Shown here one piece after another: positions 17,428 to 26,110 of a DNA stretch of 64,000 bases (position 1 is its first letter; every line of letters begins with the position of its first letter). Both the position numbers and the translations under genes were made by a program. The stretch covers positions 1,488,001 through 1,552,000 of the forward strand of contig CP181261.1 in NCBI GenBank assembly GCA_047833665.1, in the 5' to 3' direction. The notes under the pieces are model-generated. The model was not told the origin of the DNA and ran no database searches. It was given only the letters and a program-made list of their open reading frames with translations. The DNA comes from Caproicibacter sp047833665 (GTDB lineage Bacteria; Bacillota; Clostridia; Oscillospirales; Acutalibacteraceae).

Positions 17428-18482
17428 TGTTCGAAGATATTACGTATGAGAACATATTAAACGACATGCTTTCAAGGGTACCAAATGATATTGATAAACG
17501 TCCCGGTTCGATTATCTATGACGCTCTAGCTCCAGCGGCTTACAAACTAGCTGAGGCATATTTCAAGCTGCGCAACTACGTTGACCTTTTCTTTGCTGAC
17601 ACAGCCGTGGGAGAATTCCTCTCCCGTAGAACTGCAGAATTGGGTATTGTGAGGCAACCTGCCACAAAAGCAATACGCAAGATTATTACTGATGTCCCAG
17701 TGGACGTAGGCACAAGATGGGGCTTGGAAGACACGACATATATTATCACAGAGAAAATATCTGACACAGAATATAAGGCCGAATGTGAGCAACTAGGAAG
17801 CATCGGAAACGCATATTCAGGCACCTTAGACAACATCGACAACATTTCCGGTGTAACCGCTGAATTAACCGATATTCTCATCCCGGGGGAGGACGAAGAA
17901 ACAGACGAAAGCCTGCGGCAGAGGTATTTTGAAAGCCTAGTCAGCCAGGCTTACGGAGGAAATATTACCGACTATAAAGAAAAAGTTAGCGCCCTGCCTG
18001 GTGTTGGAGGGGTAAAAGTAGAACCGGTGTGGAATGGCGGGGGAACTGTGAAACTGACAATAATCGATAGTGATTACAATAAACCATCGGCTACACTCAT
18101 TGATGAAGTGCAGACCGCTGTTGATCCCGAACAGAATCAAGGAAAGGGATATGGGATAGCACCCATTGGACATGTTGTCACAGTCGTTGGTGCTGATGAA
18201 GAGGAAATCGATGTAGAACCGGAAATCACCCTACAGACCGGCTATACCTGGGAGGACGTGAAGTCAGCAGTAGAAACTGCTATAAATGACTATTTCAAGG
18301 AATTGCGAAGCGAGTGGGCTGAATTTAATTCTTTGGTGATTCGGATTAGTCAGATAGAGGTACGAATACTGGATATTGCCGGGATTGTAGACGTGCAAAA
18401 CACTAAACTGAATGGTCAACAGCAAAATATAGAGCTAGGTCCATACGAAATCCCAGTAGTGGGCGAGGTGACGCCACAATGA
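17427..18482 (+). CDS. Baseplate J-like wedge protein (XkdT-like)
   Basis: 351 residues, GTG start overlapping the previous stop by one base. Typical baseplate J features: the N-terminal NDIDKRPGSIIYDALAPAA, a central EDEETDESLRQRYFE, and NITDYKEKVSALPGVGGVKV. It builds the baseplate wedges. Confidence 0.93.
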   Translation: MFEDITYENILNDMLSRVPNDIDKRPGSIIYDALAPAAYKLAEAYFKLRNYVDLFFADTAVGEFLSRRTAELGIVRQPATKAIRKIITDVPVDVGTRWGLEDTTYIITEKISDTEYKAECEQLGSIGNAYSGTLDNIDNISGVTAELTDILIPGEDEETDESLRQRYFESLVSQAYGGNITDYKEKVSALPGVGGVKVEPVWNGGGTVKLTIIDSDYNKPSATLIDEVQTAVDPEQNQGKGYGIAPIGHVVTVVGADEEEIDVEPEITLQTGYTWEDVKSAVETAINDYFKELRSEWAEFNSLVIRISQIEVRILDIAGIVDVQNTKLNGQQQNIELGPYEIPVVGEVTPQ

Positions 18483-19018
18483 CAAAAATAATGGATTTAT
18501 GGCCACCAATAATGCAAGAATTGAAGGAGTTTCAGAAAATAGCGGAGATTGAAGAGGCTTTTTTTGAACGTCTCAAGCAGGAAATAGAAAACATTGTAGA
18601 TGACCAGTTCATTCAGACGGCAACAGAAAAGGGTATTGCTAGACGGGAGAAGATGCTGAAAGTTGTTCCTTTCGCTGATGATACCCTTGAAACAAGGCGG
18701 TTTCGGGTCCAGGGCGTATGGAACGATAAATTACCTTACACCTATAGGGTGCTTCTTGAAAGATTGGACAGTTTATGCGGACCTGATGGATATGAGATTG
18801 CATTGAATACTGGTGAATATAGCTTGAATATCAAAATTGAGTTGACAAAGAAACGTATGTTTGATGAAGTTGTTAAAATTAGCAGGCAGATGGTACCGGC
18901 AAACATTGCTATTACGGTTGAGTTGAGATATAACCAACACCTTACTCTAGCGAATTTTACGCATGAGCAGTTAAGCCAGTACACACATTACCAATTAAGA
19001 AATGAGGTGATTAGCTGA
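18479..19018 (+). CDS. XkdU/YmfQ-like baseplate protein
   Basis: 179 residues. LPYTYRVLLERLDSLCGPDG and the ending (HEQLSQYTHYQLRNEVI) match the DUF2313 family, which connects the wedge with the fibre. Overlaps the baseplate J gene by 4 bp and the fibre gene by 1 bp. Confidence 0.85.
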   Translation: MTKIMDLWPPIMQELKEFQKIAEIEEAFFERLKQEIENIVDDQFIQTATEKGIARREKMLKVVPFADDTLETRRFRVQGVWNDKLPYTYRVLLERLDSLCGPDGYEIALNTGEYSLNIKIELTKKRMFDEVVKISRQMVPANIAITVELRYNQHLTLANFTHEQLSQYTHYQLRNEVIS

Positions 19019-19962
19019 TGGCTGAATTTACGCCGAATTATGAGCTAAAAAAACCTGGCGCCGATGATTTTTATGATGTGAAAGATTTTAATGATAACAT
19101 GGACAAAATTGATGCGGAATTGAAAAAAGCGCAGGACCACAGAGAGAATATATCAAATCCTCACAAGGTGATGGCGAACCAGGTTGGCGCGATCAATCCG
19201 AATCTGCTGATTAACGGTGATTTTCAGGTTTGGCAACGTGGAACAAGTTTTACCGGCATTGGTATGCTGAAATATACAGCTGATAGGTGGAGATTAAATG
19301 CAAGTGGCAGTGCAGAAACAGTCATAGTTTCAAAAGCTGACGACGGAATGTATGTTTCAATCGGTGACGCTCCGAATTTAGTGCTATGTTATACATTTGA
19401 AGATTCCGAATGGGTAAAAATCGAAGGAAAAACGGTAACATTATCATATTCCATTGATAATGAAGTGAAAACAAGAACGTTTACAATGGAACAAGATGAT
19501 AGTGACCCGAACAGCCTTGCATTTTTTGTTGACTACGGGGATAAAACAGAGTTTACCATAAATTGGGTCAAACTTGAATTAGGTTCGGTTGCAACCGATT
19601 TTTCTCCCCGCCCATATGCGGAAGAATTGGCGATGTGCCAAAGATATTTCCAGCGAAAAAACAGTGCTAAACAACCATATAACACAATAGGACAATGTTT
19701 TATTTACAACAATAAATGCTTTGCGCTAATCCATTTACCCGTGAAATTACGCACTGTACCTACTTGTACGCAAAAAGGGGTTCTATGTGCGACCGCGGAT
19801 ATGGAACCTGAAATTACAATACAATCGGTAAATGGAATTAGTGACGACATATTGAAAATATATTGTTCAAGTGAACAATCGTTTACAGAAAATTGCCTAT
19901 TTGAACTGCGCGCAAACAATGATGTAAACGGTGATATTTGGATTGACGCAGAAATCTATTAG
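19018..19962 (+). CDS. Tail fibre / receptor-binding candidate
   Basis: 314 residues. The N-terminus (PNYELKKPGADDFYDVKDFN) is the attachment motif of clostridial phage fibres; the rest is beta-rich with a carbohydrate-binding type sequence (NLLINGDFQVWQRGTSFTGI; LELGSVATDFSPRPY). Likely recognises a surface glycan; the target cannot be told. Confidence 0.8.
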   Translation: MAEFTPNYELKKPGADDFYDVKDFNDNMDKIDAELKKAQDHRENISNPHKVMANQVGAINPNLLINGDFQVWQRGTSFTGIGMLKYTADRWRLNASGSAETVIVSKADDGMYVSIGDAPNLVLCYTFEDSEWVKIEGKTVTLSYSIDNEVKTRTFTMEQDDSDPNSLAFFVDYGDKTEFTINWVKLELGSVATDFSPRPYAEELAMCQRYFQRKNSAKQPYNTIGQCFIYNNKCFALIHLPVKLRTVPTCTQKGVLCATADMEPEITIQSVNGISDDILKIYCSSEQSFTENCLFELRANNDVNGDIWIDAEIY

Positions 19963-19973
19963 GGGGTGATACC

Positions 19974-20393
19974 GTGAAAAAATTAAATCATACAGTTTAC
20001 GTCAAAACGAATGGCAACGGCTATATAACCGCTGTCAACAGTGATGTTTTTCTATCCGATGTGACGGGCTGGACGCAGATTGACGAAGGCACAGGCGACA
20101 AATACGCCCATGCACAGGGCAACTATTTTGAAAAACCGCTTGTGGACGAAAACGGTTGTTACAATTACAAGCTGGAAAATGGAAACCCGATTGAAACAAC
20201 CGATGATGAGAAACAGGCGCAGATTGATACTCGCCCGGCATCACAGCCGACGGAAATAGATGTACTCGGTCAGCAGCTTGCAACTCTGTCTTTATCCGAT
20301 GCGCAAAAAAATATACTGATTGCGCAGCTGGGTTCGCAGCTTGTGCAGGCACAGCTTGACATTGCGGCGCTGAAAGGAGGTGCGGCATCGTGA
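19974..20393 (+). CDS. Fibre accessory protein of unknown function
   Basis: 139 residues, GTG 19974 after GGGGGTG. N-terminal beta-type sequence (VYVKTNGNGYITAVNSDVFL), then a polar linker and a C-terminal amphipathic helix (LGQQLATLSLSDAQKNILIA). Position between fibre and XkdX suggests a fibre chaperone or a second fibre part. Overlaps XkdX gene by 4 bp. Confidence 0.65.
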   Translation: MKKLNHTVYVKTNGNGYITAVNSDVFLSDVTGWTQIDEGTGDKYAHAQGNYFEKPLVDENGCYNYKLENGNPIETTDDEKQAQIDTRPASQPTEIDVLGQQLATLSLSDAQKNILIAQLGSQLVQAQLDIAALKGGAAS

Positions 20394-20518
20394 GTTTTTG
20401 GAAATTAGCATATCAACAGGGTTGGGCAACCAAAGACCAGCTGAAACAGGCAGTCGAATACGGCCTTATACAGGATACCGATTACAAAGCAATCACCGGC
20501 GAAGATTACAGCGAATAG
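20390..20518 (+). CDS. XkdX family protein
   Basis: 42 residues from GTG 20390 (GGAGG upstream). FWKLAYQQGWATKDQLKQAV and a final ITGEDYSE are the XkdX hallmark. Function unknown; conserved just before the lysis genes in PBSX-like phages. A G+C-rich hairpin without T-run follows the stop. Confidence 0.85.
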   Translation: MSFWKLAYQQGWATKDQLKQAVEYGLIQDTDYKAITGEDYSE

Positions 20519-20591
20519 CCGCTCCAAAAACGGGGCGGCTAAAATTATGCTCTATTACATGATGAGAAATATTTTGAAAGGCGGGATATGA

Positions 20592-21443
20592 ATGAGTGAA
20601 AAATGGATTGACGTATCCTATCACAACGGCAAAATTGACTGGGAAAAAGTTGCCGCATTTGGTATCAGAGGCGCTATTATCCGAGCGGGATACGGCGGAG
20701 AGCTTACCCAGAAAGATAAACGTTTTGATGAAAATATGGTTGGTGCGATTGCGGCGGGGCTGAAAGTTGCCGTTTACTGGTTTGGGTATCCGGACAGCGC
20801 CGATGATGCCAGAAGAGAATGGAAAATCTGCAAGCAGGTTATTGAGCGGTACAGAGATAAAGTGCTGTTTATCGCCTATGATTATGAATACGACAGCCGA
20901 GGATACTTTAAGGAACTGCACGGTTATTATCCATCCAATACGCTCATCAACACCATGGTAACAGCGTTCCTGAACGCAGCCAAAAGCGATGGTTGGAAAA
21001 CATGCCTTTACATGAACAACGACTATCGTTTGCATGTTTTTAATGCGTCCACATTGGAAACGCCTGACTATCTGTGGCTTGCGGATTATACCGGCGGGCC
21101 GGACATCCCATGCGCAATTCAGCAGACCGGGAGCACCGGACGCGTTCCGGGTATTGCCGGCAACGTCGATATGGATACGGTATTTATATCAATCGGTGTT
21201 CCTGATTTCAAATGCGATACCACCATGGACGTTACCAGGGTGCCCGGCGGATGGTATCAGTTTAAGTTAACATCGGACAAGAACCCGAAGGTCAATGTTG
21301 GTTCCGGCGGAGTGGCTACAATTCTTCCACGGTATCAGCTCGGCAGCGATTATTTTTATTATATCGTTGCCTATGGGAAACCCGGCACAGAAACAGGTGT
21401 TTATGTGAACGATATTCTGCAATTTAAATTCAAAGTAAAATAA
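20592..21443 (+). CDS. Endolysin, GH25 muramidase
   Basis: 283 residues. GH25 lysozyme domain (about residues 4-195): WIDVSYHNGKIDW, the catalytic D97-x-E99 in FIAYDYEYD, and WLADYTGG. The C-terminal ~70 residues (VPGGWYQFKLTSDKNPKVNV) look like a beta-type cell wall-binding domain. It cuts the glycan backbone of peptidoglycan at lysis and needs the holin next door. Confidence 0.93.
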   Translation: MSEKWIDVSYHNGKIDWEKVAAFGIRGAIIRAGYGGELTQKDKRFDENMVGAIAAGLKVAVYWFGYPDSADDARREWKICKQVIERYRDKVLFIAYDYEYDSRGYFKELHGYYPSNTLINTMVTAFLNAAKSDGWKTCLYMNNDYRLHVFNASTLETPDYLWLADYTGGPDIPCAIQQTGSTGRVPGIAGNVDMDTVFISIGVPDFKCDTTMDVTRVPGGWYQFKLTSDKNPKVNVGSGGVATILPRYQLGSDYFYYIVAYGKPGTETGVYVNDILQFKFKVK

Positions 21444-21478
21444 TTGCCGGGCTTACCCGGCAGAAAGAAGAGGTACAT

Positions 21479-21949
21479 ATGGATAAGGTAAAAGTTGTTT
21501 TTATTACAGTTGTAACGGCCCTGTCCGCATGGCTGGGAGTTTTAGCGGTACCGGTGCTGATACTGGTGTTACTGAACATTACGGACTACATAACCGGTCT
21601 TGTGGCCGCGAAATATCGCAGTCAAAAAATCAGTTCGTATGTTGGCTTCCGAGGAATCGCAAAAAAGGTCTGCATGTGGCTGTTGGTTGGTCTTGGCGCG
21701 GTCATTGATTGGCTGCTGACATTTGCATCTCAATCCGTCGGCATTACGCTTCCGTTCGGGTATGTGGTAGCCTGTCTGGTTGCTGTGTGGCTTATTTGCA
21801 ATGAACTTATCAGCATTTTGGAAAATATCAGCGACATCGGTGTGAAGCTGCCGCCGTTTATGATGAAATTAGTATCACAATTAAAGTCGAAAGTTGAAGA
21901 TAGCGCGGATGCGGCGGTGGATGGCAGTACAGACGGCAAATCAGTATGA
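21479..21949 (+). CDS. Phage holin (toxin secretion/phage lysis family)
   Basis: 156 residues with three to four hydrophobic segments (residues about 5-40, 62-82, 88-115) and the family stretches LLNITDYITGLVAAKYRSQK and SYVGFRGIAKKVCMWLLVGL. Hydrophilic C-terminus (SKVEDSADAAVDG). It releases the endolysin. The 3' 100 bp have a diverged copy at 23,078-23,172. Confidence 0.9.
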   Translation: MDKVKVVFITVVTALSAWLGVLAVPVLILVLLNITDYITGLVAAKYRSQKISSYVGFRGIAKKVCMWLLVGLGAVIDWLLTFASQSVGITLPFGYVVACLVAVWLICNELISILENISDIGVKLPPFMMKLVSQLKSKVEDSADAAVDGSTDGKSV

Positions 21950-21998
21950 GACTACAAAGGTAGAAAAGGTTCAACAAGCGGTATAAGTATCATGTTAA

Positions 21999-22038
21999 GG
22001 GGCATATCGGATTGGTTTCCGGTATGCCCCTGTTTTTT
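21999..22038 (+). terminator. Terminator after lysis genes (copy A)
   Basis: GGGGCATATCGGA pairs with TCCGGTATGCCCC (one G-U) followed by TGTTTTTT. Near-identical copy at 23,230. Confidence 0.85.
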
Positions 22039-22180
22039 ATTGTATGATGAAAAACCACTATGCCGGTGGTTAGCTATTTATTTGCTTGGGGTTAAGTGAA
22101 TGTAATATTTTCGACATCAAGCTCGAATGGTGAGAACAGAAGTGCGTGATTTATGGAATTCCAATTTGAATACCTTCCCA

Positions 22181-22258
22181 CCATTCATATTTATCGGAGC
22201 TCAAATGATTTTTCTATTCCTCTTCGAAATTGTGAACTTTATTGTGCTCCATCTGTTG
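22181..22258 (+). repeat. Diverged repeat X, copy 1
   Basis: About 75 bp from CCATTCAT to CCATCTG resemble 23,001-23,075, with many substitutions. The two copies flank the cupin gene. The interval 21,950-22,334 otherwise holds only the terminator and a TATAAT box at 22,301-22,306, flanked by an 8-bp inverted repeat (22,281-22,288 and 22,308-22,315). Confidence 0.5.
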
Positions 22259-22334
22259 TTTGAGAAATTTAAGGAACACATGCTTATATTTCAACCATAA
22301 TATAATGTATAAGCATACAGAGGAGCTGATTAAT

Positions 22335-22805
22335 ATGTATAGAAGGTGCCATTGCCCTGGTTATAAACAAAATTCCAATATTGTTTATAAGGATTACGGG
22401 CAAGAACCGTTTATCATCAATATCGATAAAGCGACGAAGCAAAATCAAACATTTCGTACCGCATTGTGGACAGGTAATCACTTGCAGCTAACTTTAATGA
22501 GTATCAAAGCAGGGGAGGATATTGGACTGGAAAATCACCCAAATCTTGACCAGTTTATAAGGATCGAGCAGGGTTGTGGATTTGTAGAAATGGGAAGTAG
22601 TAAAGATAACCTTAATTTTCGGAAAAAAATTTCTGATGGTTATGCGTTTATTATTCCTGCCGGTACGTGGCATAACGTAGTCAACACGGGCAAGAGTCCT
22701 TTGAAATTGTATTCTATTTATGCGCCGCCTCAGCATCCAAAAGGGACAGTCCATAGGACGAGAGCAGAGGCAATGGCTGCCGAGCAGAATAGTTACAAAG
22801 AATGA
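22335..22805 (+). CDS. Cupin-domain protein
   Basis: 156 residues from ATG 22335, preceded by AGAGGAG; an upstream frame to 22242 lacks a ribosome site. Single cupin barrel: motif 2 is clear (YAFIIPAGTWHNVVN, with metal-ligand His), motif 1 is divergent (GEDIGLENHPNLDQFIRIEQ, one His and a Gln in place of Glu), so metal binding is uncertain. Closest in type to cupins annotated as mannose-6-phosphate-isomerase-like. Not a phage structural gene; it is cargo between two copies of phage-end repeats, with a strong terminator behind. Confidence 0.82.
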   Translation: MYRRCHCPGYKQNSNIVYKDYGQEPFIINIDKATKQNQTFRTALWTGNHLQLTLMSIKAGEDIGLENHPNLDQFIRIEQGCGFVEMGSSKDNLNFRKKISDGYAFIIPAGTWHNVVNTGKSPLKLYSIYAPPQHPKGTVHRTRAEAMAAEQNSYKE

Positions 22806-22959
22806 AATAATGTTGCAATAGTGTCAAGTGAAGTTCGTGCTTTCGGAACCAAGAAAAATAAATTAATAACAGTGTCAGTATTGTTTCTATTAGAATATCA
22901 GCTGACACGGATAATAGTTGCATCGATAGTCAGTGCGGGATAGAATGGTGGGATTTTTT

Positions 22960-22986
22960 GAGAGATTTGGGTTATCTCTCTTTTTT
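22960..22986 (+). terminator. Terminator behind the cupin region
   Basis: Perfect 7-bp stem GAGAGAT / ATCTCTC, 7-nt loop, T6. Confidence 0.8.
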
Positions 22987-23000
22987 GCATGTCTTTAAAA

Positions 23001-23075
23001 CCATTCATGTTATCGGACCCCCACTGACTTTTCTATGCTTTATGAAATTACGAATTTTATTGTACTCTATCTGAC
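23001..23075 (+). repeat. Diverged repeat X, copy 2
   Basis: Counterpart of 22,181-22,258, directly joined to the holin-end copy B. Confidence 0.5.
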
Positions 23076-23077
23076 AT

Positions 23078-23172
23078 TGCCGCCGTTTATGATGAAACTG
23101 GTATCACAGTTAAAGTCCAAAGTCGAGGATAGCGCGGATGCGGCGGTGGATGATGATTCAGACAGCAAATAA
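23078..23172 (+). pseudogene. Holin 3'-end fragment (copy B)
   Basis: Reads in frame LPPFMMKLVSQLKSKVEDSA to a stop, closely matching the last 35 residues of the holin at 21,479-21,949, with synonymous differences. There is no 5' part, so it is a remnant of a second, related holin gene, not a recent duplicate. Confidence 0.8.
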
Positions 23173-23229
23173 ATACGAGTTTACCGTCAAGGTGGACCAG
23201 ACAGCACCGATGGTATAGATATAATTCAA

Positions 23230-23268
23230 GGGCATATCGGATTGATTTCCGGTATGCCCTTATTTTTT
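23230..23268 (+). terminator. Terminator, copy B
   Basis: GGGCATATCGGA pairs with TCCGGTATGCCC then a T-rich tail; same element as at 21,999 and in the same position behind a holin end. Confidence 0.8.
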
Positions 23269-23418
23269 ATTGTATGATGAAGTCCTATTCAGTTTTTGGC
23301 TGCTCTACTGCAAACTTGATTGTATTTTATCATAAATACTGACTTTTTCAGTCGAATATGGTAAAATTCATATTTAGAAATGCTGTAAAAATCAGTTTTT
23401 CATTGGAGGTACTTGCAC

Positions 23419-24243
23419 ATGTCAGGAAAAACAAAGCGAAAATTCAAGCAATTTAGTATTACCTGTGCCGAGGACGCTTGTCTTGCATTGGCAATGTTAA
23501 TATCTGGAGTGAGTGTTAATCTGGATAAATACAAGGAGTATGCGGCTGAGGCTAAAGCATTATTTGAACGTGTTCAAGAAGAATATGTTCCCGCTAAAGA
23601 GTATGACGATGTTAATGATAAGCTACTCTATAGACAGCGTGAGATTTTGAAGTTTACAGCGGATCATCAGAGCAGTTCTTTTTCATATATAGATTTGCGA
23701 AAGTTGCTGGAGAAAAATAACTATGTCTCATCATCACTTTCAAAAGAAGTAACTAAAATTCTCTCTGAATTGCTTGACGTACGGAATTGGACTTTTCACA
23801 ATCCTCAATCTTTAATAGTGGCCGCTAAAGAAGTCGCAGAAAAACGTATACCCGATTCACTAAAAGAGATTGTTCAAGTAACACCGCAGTTGAATCCAGT
23901 ACTTATAAAAAAAATCAATCGGTACAAATTGCCCATGCTTGCTTCACTTATAAGACATACAGAAAAACGCATTGAGAAGTTTGAAAAGGTACTTGCAAGT
24001 ATGAAGGCCGACTACCAAGAGATATATGATTCTATTGATCATAAGCCTTACTTAATGACCCCCCACGGCCTTTCAAACAGAGTTCAGTATATTGAAATGC
24101 ATATTACTTCTGATTTATCAAGTGACGATAGTGATATCGCTCAAATATCCATGGCAATTCAAAAATCCAAATATGATGGAACAGATGAAACGTTTAATGA
24201 GTGGGCTGTAAGACCAACATCGGATGAGCCTAAAAAATTCTGA
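23419..24243 (+). CDS. Unrecognised protein with R-x4-H (HEPN-type) motif
   Basis: 274 residues from ATG 23419, nine bases after GGAGG. Mainly helical. Residues 122-127 (RNWTFH, in LLDVRNWTFHNPQS) fit the R-x4-6-H signature of HEPN ribonucleases and sit at the end of a helix as in that fold; a coiled helix follows (RHTEKRIEKFEKVL). A CTGACT-17 bp-TAAAAT promoter (23,339-23,367) is plausible. It lies outside the phage late genes, at the right accessory end. HEPN proteins are frequent in anti-phage and toxin systems; this role is inference from one motif and location. Confidence 0.6.
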   Translation: MSGKTKRKFKQFSITCAEDACLALAMLISGVSVNLDKYKEYAAEAKALFERVQEEYVPAKEYDDVNDKLLYRQREILKFTADHQSSSFSYIDLRKLLEKNNYVSSSLSKEVTKILSELLDVRNWTFHNPQSLIVAAKEVAEKRIPDSLKEIVQVTPQLNPVLIKKINRYKLPMLASLIRHTEKRIEKFEKVLASMKADYQEIYDSIDHKPYLMTPHGLSNRVQYIEMHITSDLSSDDSDIAQISMAIQKSKYDGTDETFNEWAVRPTSDEPKKF

Positions 24244-24570
24244 ATATCGGCGTTTAGGCGAATGCGAAATGAAGCAAATCACGAATAAAGAATATGCAAA
24301 GTGGATGCAGCATTTGCATAAGTGCAAGGGCAAAGATATGCAAGCTATGATCTAAGAAGCATGACTCAATGCGGAAAAAACTCGGCGGTTTATTGATAAT
24401 TCCTGCGCGACGGTATCATGAAAACAATCGGGACAGCCATTGATAAAATTATGCCGCCCATGTCGCGTTTTGGCGGCGGCAGGGATGTGAAAAAGCGGGG
24501 GATTATCGAAAAGCTGCAGGAATTCTTTAAGAAGTATTTTGGGCTGGTATAGTAATGAGAGCTGAGATGA
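24244..24570 (+). other. Interval without a convincing gene
   Basis: Two short frames exist (24,269-24,355 and 24,418-24,552; the second starts MKTIGTAIDKIMPPMSRFGG), neither with a proper ribosome site. Base composition is more G+C-rich than the genes on either side, so this may be the remnant of a lost gene separating the two HEPN-motif genes. Confidence 0.4.
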
Positions 24571-25551
24571 TTGGCCGTGAGTTTTGAAATGGTAGATGCT
24601 CCTCAAAAATTTCATTTTATCGTTTGTGCTGTGCTATTTGGTTGTGACGACTCGCTGGTGGGCCTTGATCTGGGAGAAGGAATAACAATTGCTAGAAAAT
24701 CTCTCATACCAAATGACCAATGCCGATTGGATGAAATTTTTGAAACGGATGCTGTGGGATTGAGACGTGAATATGATGCTGCAAGATTGAATCATGAGAC
24801 ATTAGACGTTGCATGTATAGACAGTAACTATGAATTCACAGGAACTGTAAAAGCTGCAAAACGGTATTTTGATCAGAAAACGTCTGAACTATTTACATAC
24901 TTGGATGATCAGATTAGGACTATTCGATTATTGCTCGAAGGGCCGGTAAGGTATAAAAAACTAGCAATTAAAATGGAAAGCGAACACTATAAACTTGGTG
25001 TGAATGATATGTGTCATAAATTTAGTTGGATTTCACCTATTGGTGAAGCTTATGGCGTTACAACAATTCAAAAAGCACATTGTGATGATATTGAACAGCT
25101 GCGTCTCAAAATGGATAGAATATCATTTCCACTCTGCAAACAAGATGATAAGTATAAATATATAAACCAAGCTCATATGTTTTATGATCGCTCCTACCTT
25201 GTCACTTTATACGAGGCAGAAGTTCTATTAATAACAAGTCTGGAAATCCTTTTTCTGGATTCCGAGAAGGGCAAAAAACAGCGGTTATCGAAGCGCTGTA
25301 CGACTTTTTTATGTGAATCACAATATGAAAGAGCGCAAACGTATAAGAAACTTTGCGAGGAATATAAAAAACGTTCTGATTATGTTCATGATGGGAGTGC
25401 GACGAACATTTCACAAGATGACGTCATATTTTTGCGTAAATGTGTTCGCAAATCTATTTTAAAGCTATTAGAATCTCCCATGGATAAAAAAGACTTAATA
25501 AAAAAACTGCAAGAAAAGATACAGTCACTTGATGATTGGAAATCATCCTGA
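24571..25551 (+). CDS. Apea-like HEPN domain protein
   Basis: 326 residues if read from TTG 24571; no strong ribosome site, so GTG 24577 or ATG 24589 are alternatives. The C-terminal third matches the pattern of Apea-like HEPN domains: a helix (LLITSLEILFLDSEKGKKQR), then KKLCEEYKKRSDYVHDGS, where R268-x4-H273 would be the RNase active site. The N-terminal ~200 residues are not recognised and may be a sensor. Second HEPN-motif gene in a row; likely phage-borne defence or abortive infection cargo, but untested. Confidence 0.68.
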   Translation: MAVSFEMVDAPQKFHFIVCAVLFGCDDSLVGLDLGEGITIARKSLIPNDQCRLDEIFETDAVGLRREYDAARLNHETLDVACIDSNYEFTGTVKAAKRYFDQKTSELFTYLDDQIRTIRLLLEGPVRYKKLAIKMESEHYKLGVNDMCHKFSWISPIGEAYGVTTIQKAHCDDIEQLRLKMDRISFPLCKQDDKYKYINQAHMFYDRSYLVTLYEAEVLLITSLEILFLDSEKGKKQRLSKRCTTFLCESQYERAQTYKKLCEEYKKRSDYVHDGSATNISQDDVIFLRKCVRKSILKLLESPMDKKDLIKKLQEKIQSLDDWKSS

Positions 25552-25981
25552 TTATCTCTTAATTATTCTGTGTATAGAAGAAGTTATGCTAGTTGCGAGA
25601 TAAAAATCTGGATACTAGATGCAAATAAAAAACTGACAAATATCAGGTCTCTGAACTAATTTAGCAGCTTCTGCATGGGACACTAAGAAATATCTCAATT
25701 TGGAACAACTGTTCTGGATGGAACAGATGCCACAACATTCTGCCAGCTAGCTACTGGCAAACTGACGGCATATATTAATTTTGCGAACTTTTTAATATCA
25801 CCTAGAAACAGCTCTCGGAGAAATCCGGGGGCCTATTTTTTATGCTAAATAGAAGGAATTCACAACGTGATTTTTTTCCTAATCAACGTCAATAATTGTA
25901 AGCAACAGTGCAAGTAACGTGCAACATTTAACAACCATTTCGTGCCATTTTATACTATTTTCATTTTTTTATCAAAACAGC
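25552..25981. other. Prophage-chromosome transition, no gene seen
   Basis: AT-rich, stop-rich in all frames, without a ribosome site and frame pair that looks coding. The right attachment site of prophage 1 should lie here or at the tRNA-Thr 3' end, but the left end is not available to find the matching core. Confidence 0.45.
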
Positions 25982-26020
25982 GAAAAAGACCGCCAGTCCT
26001 AGATTTTCTAGGGCTGGCGG
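25982..26020 (-). terminator. Terminator of the tRNA operon
   Basis: On the minus strand a 13-bp stem (one G-U) around a 5-nt loop is followed by a T-run. It lies 11 bp after the tRNA-Thr 3' end. Confidence 0.85.
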
Positions 26021-26030
26021 CACATTTCTA

Positions 26031-26106
26031 TGGAGCTGCTAACCAGATTCGAACTGGTGACCTCGTCCTTACCAAGGACGTGCTCTGCCAACTGAGCCAT
26101 AGCAGC
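26031..26106 (-). tRNA. tRNA-Thr (GGT), CCA encoded
   Basis: Folds into a cloverleaf: acceptor GCTGCTA/TAGCAGC, anticodon loop CTTGGTAAG with GGT, T-loop GTTCGAATC, and an encoded CCA end. The 3' end faces prophage 1, the orientation expected if this tRNA is the integration site. Confidence 0.95.
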
Positions 26107-26110
26107 ATAT

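Larger units (their letters stand above)
1..25981 (+). mobile_element. Prophage 1, contractile-tail (PBSX/xkd-like), right part
   Basis: Nearly all genes from terS to holin are co-oriented and follow the Bacillus PBSX/skin order (portal, head morphogenesis, scaffold, capsid, XkdH-XkdK, XkdM, chaperone, tape measure, XkdP-XkdU, XkdX, lysin, holin), which indicates a myovirus-type late operon. The lysogeny and replication genes and the integrase are not in the window, so the left end is unknown. The right end is placed before the terminator of the tRNA-Thr gene; tRNA 3' ends are common phage attachment sites, but no att core was demonstrated. The head morphogenesis gene has a frameshift, so the phage may not be fully functional. 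Confidence 0.85.

Noticed and set aside
20518..20539. G+C-rich hairpin after XkdX as terminator
   Set aside because: GCCGCTCC/GGGGCGGC pairs well, but there is no T-run in either direction, and lysis genes must be transcribed through it.
24418..24552. Small frame MKTIGTAIDKIMPP as a gene
   Set aside because: No ribosome site, no recognised family, overlaps equally open antisense frame; treated as remnant sequence.
1..25981. Prophage 1 as a headless tailocin (PBSX-like)
   Set aside because: Terminase, portal, scaffold and capsid genes of usual size are all present; only one small frameshift is seen.
25552..25981. Integrase remnant or att site of prophage 1
   Set aside because: No recombinase motif in any frame and no repeat could be matched without the left end.
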